Notes under the pieces: generated by a model
Database searches by the model: none
Told to the model about the DNA's origin: nothing
Seen by the model: only the letters and a program-made list of their open reading frames with translations
Translations under genes and position numbers: made by a program
DNA from: Allomuricauda sp.
Lineage (GTDB): Bacteria > Bacteroidota > Bacteroidia > Flavobacteriales > Flavobacteriaceae
Length of the DNA: 64,000 bases
Assembly: GCA_030148335.1 (NCBI GenBank)
Contig: JASBTQ010000032.1
Location: 62,001 to 126,000 of the forward strand
Direction: 5' to 3'
In this document: positions 8,537 to 16,615 of the stretch, in pieces
Layout: each line of letters opens with the position of its first letter
Numbering within the stretch: the first letter of the stretch is position 1

Positions 8537-10801
8537 ATGGAATCTTTTGTCAAAAAAATAAGTGTATTTTTTATACTTGTAACTTCGGGAGCGGCATTTG
8601 CCCAAGGAACTTTAGCGGAATATAAAAAGGCCATTGCCCTAGATTCATTGTTTCGGGACAAGGTCACCAATTCGCCTTCCAGTTTTCATTGGTTGGAAAA
8701 TGGGTTGTTGTGGTATGTGAACAATACTGCTGATGGAAAGGAATACTTATGGGTGGACCCTTCCAGTGAAACGCAACAACCATGTTTTGACCATGCGGCC
8801 TTGGCCAAATTATTGTCCGAAACGTTTGATAAGGAAATTGCTGGGGATAACATCGATATCAGTGATCTGGAGTTTGATGTCCATATGGAAGAGATCAAGT
8901 TCATTTTTGACAAGAAGAAAATTTCCTACAGTCCAAGCACCAACATGTTGACCATCATCGATGCAAATCCAAAGGATAGGGACCGAAATAGGGGGTATTG
9001 GGGCAGTAGGTTCGATGAAACGACCAACCCGCCCGTGATGTCGCCAGACTCCACTATGACCGCATTTATCAAAAACAGCAACCTATACATCAAGAACAAT
9101 AAGACCGAAGAGGAAACCCAATTGAGTTATGACGGTGCGCCCGGTTTTTTCTATTCGAGTTATATCAAATGGTCCCCAGATGGGAAAAAAATAATGGCCT
9201 ATAAAGTGCGTCCGGGCGATGACCGAAAAATCTATTTTGTGGAATCCAGCCCAGAAGACCAATTTCAGCCCAAACTGCAATCCAGGGACTATTTGAAACC
9301 TGGGGATGAACTTCCCTTCAAGAGTCCGCAATTGTTCTTGGTGGACTCCAAAAAGCACATCCCCATCCCTACAGACGAATTCAACCATCAATTTGGCCTG
9401 AACCGAATCGATTGGAGGGAGGACAGCCGCGCCTTCTCCTTTGAATATAACCAACGGGGCCACCAAGCGTACAAAGTGATTGAGGTGGATGCCTCGACGG
9501 GAAACCTGAAAGTGTTGGTAAACGAAACCAGTGACACCTTCATTGACTACAGCAGCAAAAAGTACCGATACGATGTGGCAGATGGCAAAGAGATTGTTTG
9601 GACGTCCGAACGGGATGGTTGGAACCACATTTACCTCTACGATGGAAAGACAGGGCAGGTGAAAAAACAGCTCACCAAAGGTGAGTGGGTCGTGCGTGAG
9701 GTCATCCATGTGGATGAAAAGAACAGGGAAGTCTATTTTACTGCCAGTGGGGTCGATAAAGATCAGGATCCCTATTTTATTCACTATTTCAAGGTGGGGT
9801 TTGATGGAAAGAACCTTACCAGGTTCACTGTGGAGAATGCCAACCATGACGTCACTTTCTCCGAGGACTTTGCCTATTATGTGGATCAATTCTCTAGGGT
9901 AGATGCACCGCCAGTGACCCTTTTGAAATCATCAAAAAGCGGCAAGACCATCATGCAGTTGCAAAAGGCGGACCATTCCGATTTGTTGGAAGAAGGATGG
10001 ATAGCTCCCGAAGTTTTCACGACAAAGGGCCGGGATGGCGTAACCGATATCTGGGGAATCATCATCAGGCCAGCCTCTTTTGACCCGAACAAGACCTATC
10101 CGGTCATTGAATATATTTACGCTGGACCCCACAGTTCCTTTGTGCCCAAGGATTTTAGGGCCTATAACTGGTCCATGTCTTCCTTGGCCGAATTGGGTTT
10201 CATTGTGGTTCAGATAGATGGTATGGGGACTTCCAACCGATCCAAGGCATTTCACGATGTATGTTGGCAGAATTTAAAGGATGGTGGCTTTCCCGATCGG
10301 AAGATTTGGATCAAGGAAGCGGCCAAAAAATACCCCTACATGGATGCCGATAAAGTGGGGATTTTCGGAACTTCGGCTGGAGGGCAGAATGCAGCGGCCG
10401 CCCTGGTTTTCAATTCGGATTTTTATGACGTGGCGGTCTCTTCCTGTGGATGCCATGACAACAGAATGGACAAGATATGGTGGAACGAACAGTTTATGGG
10501 CTATCCCATTGGTCCCCATTACGCAGCCAGTTCCAATGTGGAAAATGCAAATCAGATGGGCGGTAACCTCATGCTCATATTGGGCGAGGTGGACGACAAT
10601 GTGGATCCAGCCAGCACCATGCAGTTTGCCAATGCTTTGATCAAGGCCAACAAGGATTTTGAATTGGTCACCATACCCGGAATGGGACATTCTCCTGGTG
10701 GGGAATTTGGTGAACGCAAACGCAAGGACTTTTTCGTGAAACACTTGATGGGAGTGGACCCACCATCATGGGAAGCCATTTATGGTCAGAAAACCAATTA
10801 A
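8537..10801 (+). CDS. Secreted S9 family serine peptidase (DPP IV-like fold)
   Basis: 754 residues from the ATG at 8537, which starts a clean signal peptide (MESFVKKISVFFILVTSGAA, cut near FAQ) and fits the promoter position; ATG 8528 and TTG 8501 are alternatives. Residues ~30-500 form the DPP IV-type beta-propeller and ~510-754 the alpha/beta-hydrolase. The triad is visible as Ser613 (GTSAGG), Asp686 (GEVDDNV) and His718 (GMGHSPGG). The Glu-Glu motif that anchors the free amino terminus in true DPP IV is missing: the matching place, before the YIKWSPDGKK strand, reads DGAPGFFYSS. It is therefore an S9 enzyme of uncertain exo- or endo-specificity. S9 enzymes commonly cut after Pro, which fits the hydroxyproline context. 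Only 27 bp separate it from the GH146 gene. Confidence 0.9.
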   Translation: MESFVKKISVFFILVTSGAAFAQGTLAEYKKAIALDSLFRDKVTNSPSSFHWLENGLLWYVNNTADGKEYLWVDPSSETQQPCFDHAALAKLLSETFDKEIAGDNIDISDLEFDVHMEEIKFIFDKKKISYSPSTNMLTIIDANPKDRDRNRGYWGSRFDETTNPPVMSPDSTMTAFIKNSNLYIKNNKTEEETQLSYDGAPGFFYSSYIKWSPDGKKIMAYKVRPGDDRKIYFVESSPEDQFQPKLQSRDYLKPGDELPFKSPQLFLVDSKKHIPIPTDEFNHQFGLNRIDWREDSRAFSFEYNQRGHQAYKVIEVDASTGNLKVLVNETSDTFIDYSSKKYRYDVADGKEIVWTSERDGWNHIYLYDGKTGQVKKQLTKGEWVVREVIHVDEKNREVYFTASGVDKDQDPYFIHYFKVGFDGKNLTRFTVENANHDVTFSEDFAYYVDQFSRVDAPPVTLLKSSKSGKTIMQLQKADHSDLLEEGWIAPEVFTTKGRDGVTDIWGIIIRPASFDPNKTYPVIEYIYAGPHSSFVPKDFRAYNWSMSSLAELGFIVVQIDGMGTSNRSKAFHDVCWQNLKDGGFPDRKIWIKEAAKKYPYMDADKVGIFGTSAGGQNAAAALVFNSDFYDVAVSSCGCHDNRMDKIWWNEQFMGYPIGPHYAASSNVENANQMGGNLMLILGEVDDNVDPASTMQFANALIKANKDFELVTIPGMGHSPGGEFGERKRKDFFVKHLMGVDPPSWEAIYGQKTN

Positions 10802-10828
10802 TTTTAAATAGAGGGAAACGATTTTATC

Positions 10829-13800
10829 ATGAAACTAGCTAAGTTATTCATTTGTGCATTTTTGAGTTATGGAGCTTTGGGCCTGAACGGTTTACAAGCG
10901 CAAAGTGGCAATCAGATTCTGGACGGAATTGGTGAGACCGCAATGATTTCCAGGTACATTTTTGATGGTGATGCCAAGGATTGGTCGCGAAACAACTTGC
11001 ATGGGAGAATTCACGGCCCCAATGTTAGGTTTGCCGAGGATGAAAAGTTTGGTAAGGTACTGGTTTTGCCCGGGGATGGCCAATCCTATGTTTCAATCCC
11101 AGGTGAATCTTTGGAAGGGGAAGAATCCCTGAGTATCACCGCTTGGGTGAATTTACAATCCACAGCACTGGGCCAAAGGATGTTTGATTTTGGCAAGGAC
11201 GACAGAACGCATCTTTTTTTGGCACCATCGGGTACTAAGGAAAAAGAAGGGTTTCAGGCCGTTATCATCAAAGATGATAAAAAAGCATACGAGGCAAATT
11301 CGCCTGCAACAAAAATGGATACTGACCAATGGGTACATATTGCCGTGGTTCTGGACATTCCCTCAAAATCCATGGTCACATACGTCAACGGGGAGCAAGT
11401 AGGAAAAGTGGAGAACATGGAAATGGAACTGGGACAGTTGTTCACCCATGAAAACCAACTCTACATTGGAAAGTCGATAGCATCCGGTGGCACCTACCTC
11501 AATGCCAAGATCCATGATTTTAGATTGTACCGGACCCCCCTGAGCGAAAAACAGATTGCCAGAATCCGCTACATTGCCCTTCGTGGGGGAGATGGCGCGG
11601 CACAAAGGGAAAAACCAGAGAACGATCTGCCAAAGTTCGCCCCCAATACCCCTCAATTGTATAATGCATATCTAACAGGAGTATCCGATGTGGAGGTCGA
11701 AACAGAAGTGGGCTTTTTGCCAAGATTGCCCCGCTTTGTCCAAGGTACGTACCGCAATGGGATCAAAGGTCCAGAAGTAAGGGTGCTTTGGCCGGCCCCG
11801 ACCGACAATTCCGATGTTTCAAAACCTGGAAGCTACGTGGTCGCAGGTAAGGTTTCCGGAACAGATTTTCAACCCAAGGCCCGGGTTACTGTTAAAGCAA
11901 GCAAGGAATCGGTTACGCCAAGCCTCAAATTGGATGTTTTCGGGTTGGACCAAGTGACACTCAACACCGATGTCCATGGTCAACAAACAAAATTTATTGA
12001 AAATCGTGACAAGTTTATAAACACCTTGGCGCAGACCAACCCGGATAACTTTCTGTATATGTTCCGAAATGCCTTTGGACAACAACAGCCTGAAGGGGCA
12101 AAACCCTTGGGGGTCTGGGACAGCCAGGAAACCAAATTGCGGGGACACGCCACGGGCCACTACCTCACAGCCCTTGCACAGGCGTATGCCAGTACAGGTT
12201 ATGACAAGGAATTGCAGGCCAATTTTGCCAAAAAGATGGACTATATGGTGGAAGTGCTCTACCAATTGTCCCAAATGTCCGGACAGCCCACTAAAGCAGG
12301 AGGAGAGCATGTCGCCGACCCAACGATGGTCCCTCCAGGTCCGGGTAAATCGACCTATGATTCCGATATTAGTGAAAATGGCATCCGTACCGATTACTGG
12401 AATTGGGGAAAAGGATTCATCAGTGCCTATCCGCCCGATCAGTTCATCATGTTGGAAAATGGGGCCACTTACGGTACCCAGCCTACCCAGGTTTGGGCGC
12501 CTTACTACACCTTACACAAGATTTTGGCCGGTTTGATGGACATTTATGAGGTCAGCGGAAATGCAAAGGCCCTTGAAATTGCCAAGGGAATGGGCGATTG
12601 GGTTTATGCCCGATTGAGCCAAGTGCCCACAGATACCCTGATCAGTATGTGGAACACCTACATTGCCGGGGAATTTGGGGGCATGAACGAGGCCATGGCC
12701 CGTTTGGACAGGATCACCGATGAACCACGCTACCTGAAGGTCGCCCAATTGTTCGACAACATCAAAATGTTCTTTGGTGATGCAGGACATTCCCACGGAT
12801 TGGCCAAAAATGTGGATTCGTTCCGAGGACTGCATGCCAATCAGCACATCCCCCAGATCATGGGTGCGCTTGAGATCTATCGCGATTCGGAATCACCCGA
12901 ATATTACAGGGTGGCCGATAATTTCTGGTACAAGGCCAAGAACGATTACATGTACAGCATCGGAGGCGTGGCCGGTGCAAGGAACCCCACGAATGCAGAA
13001 TGCTTTATCGCCCAACCCGAAACACTTTACGAAAACGGGTTTTCAACTGTTGGACAAAATGAGACTTGTGCCACATACAACATGTTGAAATTGACCAAAA
13101 ACCTCTTCCTTTTTGATCAAAGGACAGAGTTGATGGACTATTACGAGCGTGGACTGTACAACCACATCCTTGCCTCCGTGGCCGAGGATAGTCCGGCCAA
13201 CACCTATCACATATCGCTGAGGCCCGGTTCCGCAAAAAGATTTGGGAATGCCGATATGAGCGGCTTTACCTGTTGCAACGGCACCGCTTTGGAGAGCAGC
13301 ACCAAGCTCCAGAATTCCATTTATTTCAAAAGTTTGGAAGAAGATGCCCTGTATGTGAACCTCTATGTGCCCTCCACCTTGAATTGGGAAGAGAAAAATA
13401 TTACGGTTCAACAGAAAACAGCTTTTCCAAAAGAAGATCATACCCAATTGACCATCAAGGGCAAGGGGAAATTTGACCTGAACCTTCGCGTACCGCAATG
13501 GGCAACCAAAGGTTTTTTTGTGAAAGTGAACGGCAAGGAAGAAAAAGTGGAGGCCCAATCAGGTACGTACCTTACCTTGAGCCGAAAATGGAAGGATGGT
13601 GATATTGTGGATATCCAAATGCCGTTCCAGTTCCATTTGGACCCTGTGATGGACCAACAGAACATCGCCAGTCTATTTTACGGCCCCATCCTACTGGTGG
13701 CCCAGGAACCCGAATCCAGGAACGATTGGCGTAAAGTGACTCTGGATGCCAACGATATTGGAAAGTCCATTCAAGGTGACCCCAAAACTTTGGAATTCAC

Positions 13801-13879
13801 CATTGATGGAGTGGTCTTCAAACCGTTCTATGAAACCTATGGGCGTCATTCGGTCTATTTGGATGTTACACTGAAATAG
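10829..13879 (+). CDS. GH146/GH127-type (DUF1680) beta-L-arabinofuranosidase with N-terminal LamG domain
   Basis: 1016 residues with a signal peptide (cut near LQAQ). Residues ~40-245 are a LamG/concanavalin A-like domain (YIFDGDAKDWSRNNLHG, then ITAWVNLQS, VTYVNGEQVG). A short Ig-like stretch follows near 290-360. The DUF1680 (alpha/alpha)6 catalytic domain with C-terminal beta-sandwiches fills ~380-1016. The Zn-cysteine site is visible: Glu745 and Cys747 in NETCATYNM, Cys815 and Cys816 in TCCNGT. NETCATYN with CCNGT is closer to GH146 than to the GH127 copy later in the window (ETCAS, CSCCP). These families release beta-L-arabinofuranose. The exact linkage is unknown; position after the peptidase suggests Hyp-linked arabinosides. 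Confidence 0.88.
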   Translation: MKLAKLFICAFLSYGALGLNGLQAQSGNQILDGIGETAMISRYIFDGDAKDWSRNNLHGRIHGPNVRFAEDEKFGKVLVLPGDGQSYVSIPGESLEGEESLSITAWVNLQSTALGQRMFDFGKDDRTHLFLAPSGTKEKEGFQAVIIKDDKKAYEANSPATKMDTDQWVHIAVVLDIPSKSMVTYVNGEQVGKVENMEMELGQLFTHENQLYIGKSIASGGTYLNAKIHDFRLYRTPLSEKQIARIRYIALRGGDGAAQREKPENDLPKFAPNTPQLYNAYLTGVSDVEVETEVGFLPRLPRFVQGTYRNGIKGPEVRVLWPAPTDNSDVSKPGSYVVAGKVSGTDFQPKARVTVKASKESVTPSLKLDVFGLDQVTLNTDVHGQQTKFIENRDKFINTLAQTNPDNFLYMFRNAFGQQQPEGAKPLGVWDSQETKLRGHATGHYLTALAQAYASTGYDKELQANFAKKMDYMVEVLYQLSQMSGQPTKAGGEHVADPTMVPPGPGKSTYDSDISENGIRTDYWNWGKGFISAYPPDQFIMLENGATYGTQPTQVWAPYYTLHKILAGLMDIYEVSGNAKALEIAKGMGDWVYARLSQVPTDTLISMWNTYIAGEFGGMNEAMARLDRITDEPRYLKVAQLFDNIKMFFGDAGHSHGLAKNVDSFRGLHANQHIPQIMGALEIYRDSESPEYYRVADNFWYKAKNDYMYSIGGVAGARNPTNAECFIAQPETLYENGFSTVGQNETCATYNMLKLTKNLFLFDQRTELMDYYERGLYNHILASVAEDSPANTYHISLRPGSAKRFGNADMSGFTCCNGTALESSTKLQNSIYFKSLEEDALYVNLYVPSTLNWEEKNITVQQKTAFPKEDHTQLTIKGKGKFDLNLRVPQWATKGFFVKVNGKEEKVEAQSGTYLTLSRKWKDGDIVDIQMPFQFHLDPVMDQQNIASLFYGPILLVAQEPESRNDWRKVTLDANDIGKSIQGDPKTLEFTIDGVVFKPFYETYGRHSVYLDVTLK

Positions 13880-13906
13880 AACGGGCTAAAAACAAAAGAA
13901 ATAGTT

Positions 13907-16612
13907 ATGAAAATGAAGTACAACAAATATGGGTTGGCCTTGGTATGCTTTTTTGCGATCATATCAGGTATGAAAGCACAACGCACTTATTGGAGCAAGG
14001 TAGAAAATAGGGAATCGACCTTGGGCATTGCCAATGTCTATCAGAAATTCAGCACCCCTGATTTTCAGTTGAAATTGGTCAAGGCCTCTCAGACTGTTGC
14101 CGCCCTCAGGCCCAATAGCGAACCTTATTTTGATTTTACCCCTGGGGAGCGCCTCGAGATTAGGGACAAGGACAGTCTTTATCATTTAGGAGACATCAAC
14201 CTTCGGATAAAGGATGCCAGTGGAATATGGAAATCGTATTCCACGGCTACCAGCCGTGCAGCCGTAAAACCTTTGGAAGTGAGTGGAAATGTACTTGCTG
14301 GTGCCGATTTGGCCAATACCTTGCCCAATGACATCCCCGTTTCGGTAAAAAGGTATTATGAATTGGACAATGATCAGTTGGTCATGCGCTTTGAGATCAC
14401 CAACAAGCAAAATGCTCCTGTGGAAATCGGGGCATTGGGCATCCCGATGATCTTCAACAACATCCTGGAAGGGAAATCATTGACGGAGACCCATGCGCAA
14501 AACGTATTTTTTGACCCCTATATCGGAAAGGATGCGGGCTATCTGGAAGTGAAAAGACTGAGCGGTAGAGGCCCTGCGCTTTTGGTGCTGCCCAAGGAGA
14601 ACATGGGCTTTGAGGCGTACCGACCCTTATTGGACGACCCAACGCCAAAGAGTATCGTTTTTGAAGGCTTTCATGAGTGGATGGCCCATAGCATGGCCTA
14701 TGCGGAAAAGGAATGGCAGGGAGTGGAGCAGTGGAACAACCCTACCTCGCTCATTCTTCAGCCCAAGGAGACCAAAAACTTTTCCTTGAAGTTTGTCCTG
14801 TCCGAAGGTATCAAGAACATTCAGGAAACCTTGGTGAAGGAAGAACACCCTGTGGCCGTTGGGGTGCCGGGTTATGTGTTGCCCCAAGATGTGGTGGGCC
14901 AACTGTTCATCGACTATAAAAGTGAAGTGGCTTCTTTGCAGATTGAACCTAAAGGTTCCTTGGAGGTCAAAGAGGATGGGAAGACCCCATCGGGAAAGAA
15001 GAAATACCGTGTCCAAGGGAAAAAATGGGGAAGGGCAAGGCTTACCATAAATTATGATGATGGAGTGGTGCAGACCATCGATTACAAGACCATCAAACCG
15101 GAAACAGAGGTAATCAAGGATTTTGGACATTTTTTGACCACGGAACAATGGTTCGATGATCCCAACGATCCCTTTGGCCGGAATCCTTCGGCCATCACGT
15201 ATGATTATGAGAAAAAAGAGCAGGTGGTGCAGGACGGAAGGGTCTGGATCAGCGGATTAAGCGATGAAGGTGGTGCCGGAAGTTGGTTGGCCGCCATCAT
15301 GAAGCAATTGGTACAGCCCAATAAAGAAGAAATCCAAAAGCTGCAGGGATTTGTGGACGAGACACTTTGGGGAGGGATACAGTACAACGAAGGTCCCCAT
15401 AAATACGGCGTAAAAAAGAGCATCTACTATTACGAGCCCGATTCGCTGCCCAAGGGCACATACAGTGACAAGATCAACTATAAGACCTGGGCAGCTTGGG
15501 ACCACAAGCATGCCAATGATCCGGGAAGATCCTACAACTATCCCCACGTAGCGGCTGCCTATTGGGTCATGTATCGTCTATCCCGATACCATCAAGGATT
15601 GGTGGACAATAGATCATGGGATTGGTATTTGGAAAATGCCTACCACACCAGTGTGGCCATGGTGGAGCAGGCACCATACTATGCCCAGTTCGGGCAAATG
15701 GAAGGTTCTGTGTTCCTTTTCATTTTGGAAGATTTGAAAAACGAAGGGCTTACGGAAATGGCCACCGATTTGGAAAAACGGATGAAGGAAAGGGCGGACC
15801 ACTGGAAGGCATTGGACTATCCCTTTGGCAGTGAAATGCCCTGGGACTCCACAGGACAGGAGGAAGTGTATATGTGGTCCAGTTATTTTGGATATGACCG
15901 AAAAGCGATGGTGACCTTGAGTGCCATATTGGCCTATATGCCCACCATGCCCCATTGGGGCTATAACGGCAATGCCAGAAGATACTGGGATTTCTTGTAC
16001 GGTGGCAAGGCAGGGGAAACTTCCCGTGTGGAACGTCAGATCCATCATTATGGATCGTCGTTGAACGCCATTCCGGTGTTGAGCCATTTCCGAAAAAAAC
16101 CGGACGATTTGTACCTGTTGAAAGTGGGCTATGGTGGACTTTTGGGGGGGATTTCCAACATCACCCAAGATGGGTTTGGCCCGGCGGCCTTTCATTCCTA
16201 TCCATCAACGCTAAAAATAGATGGGATTTCTGGGGATTATGGTTCCGGTTTCTATGGCTATGCCGTGAACACTTCGTCCTATCTGGTCAAGGATGAGGAT
16301 ATGGGATGGTTGGCCTTTGGGGGCAATTTGTCCCAAAAAGGGAGCGTGGTGGAAATGGAACTGACCACGGCCGCAAAATCAAAAGTCTTCATTGCGCCTA
16401 AAAAGTTGTGGTTGACCTTGGATGCAGGGTCGTTTGAAAAAGTGGCCTACAATGAAAGCACTGGAGAGGTCACCCTTACCTTGGGGGCAAGCACAACTCA
16501 TGCTCCCAATGCCTATTTACGGATAGAAGGGGAGGTGGAACTGCCATATCCAAAAGTGCGGGGCGCCTACGAAATTGCACTGGACAAAAAGGGAACGGTG
16601 ATCAAACTGTAG
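13907..16612 (+). CDS. DUF5695-like secreted protein, candidate carbohydrate-active enzyme
   Basis: 901 residues; a signal peptide ends near MKAQ. ATG 13907 and 13913 are both possible starts. The protein resembles the DUF5695 family as I know it, but I could not confirm this. A beta-rich N-terminal half (~25-400, including DLANTLPNDIPVSVKRYYELDND) is followed by a Trp/Tyr/His-rich helical half (YNYPHVAAAYWVMYRLSRYH, WGYNGNARRYWDFLYGG, QIHHYGSSLNAIPV) that looks like a six-hairpin glycosidase barrel, then a beta C-terminus. It lies between a GH146 and a GH43 with gaps of 27 and 3 bp, so it is very likely co-expressed with arabinosidases. No catalytic residue can be assigned. Confidence 0.7.
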   Translation: MKMKYNKYGLALVCFFAIISGMKAQRTYWSKVENRESTLGIANVYQKFSTPDFQLKLVKASQTVAALRPNSEPYFDFTPGERLEIRDKDSLYHLGDINLRIKDASGIWKSYSTATSRAAVKPLEVSGNVLAGADLANTLPNDIPVSVKRYYELDNDQLVMRFEITNKQNAPVEIGALGIPMIFNNILEGKSLTETHAQNVFFDPYIGKDAGYLEVKRLSGRGPALLVLPKENMGFEAYRPLLDDPTPKSIVFEGFHEWMAHSMAYAEKEWQGVEQWNNPTSLILQPKETKNFSLKFVLSEGIKNIQETLVKEEHPVAVGVPGYVLPQDVVGQLFIDYKSEVASLQIEPKGSLEVKEDGKTPSGKKKYRVQGKKWGRARLTINYDDGVVQTIDYKTIKPETEVIKDFGHFLTTEQWFDDPNDPFGRNPSAITYDYEKKEQVVQDGRVWISGLSDEGGAGSWLAAIMKQLVQPNKEEIQKLQGFVDETLWGGIQYNEGPHKYGVKKSIYYYEPDSLPKGTYSDKINYKTWAAWDHKHANDPGRSYNYPHVAAAYWVMYRLSRYHQGLVDNRSWDWYLENAYHTSVAMVEQAPYYAQFGQMEGSVFLFILEDLKNEGLTEMATDLEKRMKERADHWKALDYPFGSEMPWDSTGQEEVYMWSSYFGYDRKAMVTLSAILAYMPTMPHWGYNGNARRYWDFLYGGKAGETSRVERQIHHYGSSLNAIPVLSHFRKKPDDLYLLKVGYGGLLGGISNITQDGFGPAAFHSYPSTLKIDGISGDYGSGFYGYAVNTSSYLVKDEDMGWLAFGGNLSQKGSVVEMELTTAAKSKVFIAPKKLWLTLDAGSFEKVAYNESTGEVTLTLGASTTHAPNAYLRIEGEVELPYPKVRGAYEIALDKKGTVIKL

Positions 16613-16615
16613 AAT

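Noticed and set aside
9083-9889. Long open frames antisense to real genes (also 19937-20650, 28566-29411, 40876-41619, and 33095-33838 on the plus strand)
   Set aside because: They lie fully inside well-identified genes, show no family signature, and have low-complexity His/Gly/Gln-rich composition typical of reverse-strand reading.
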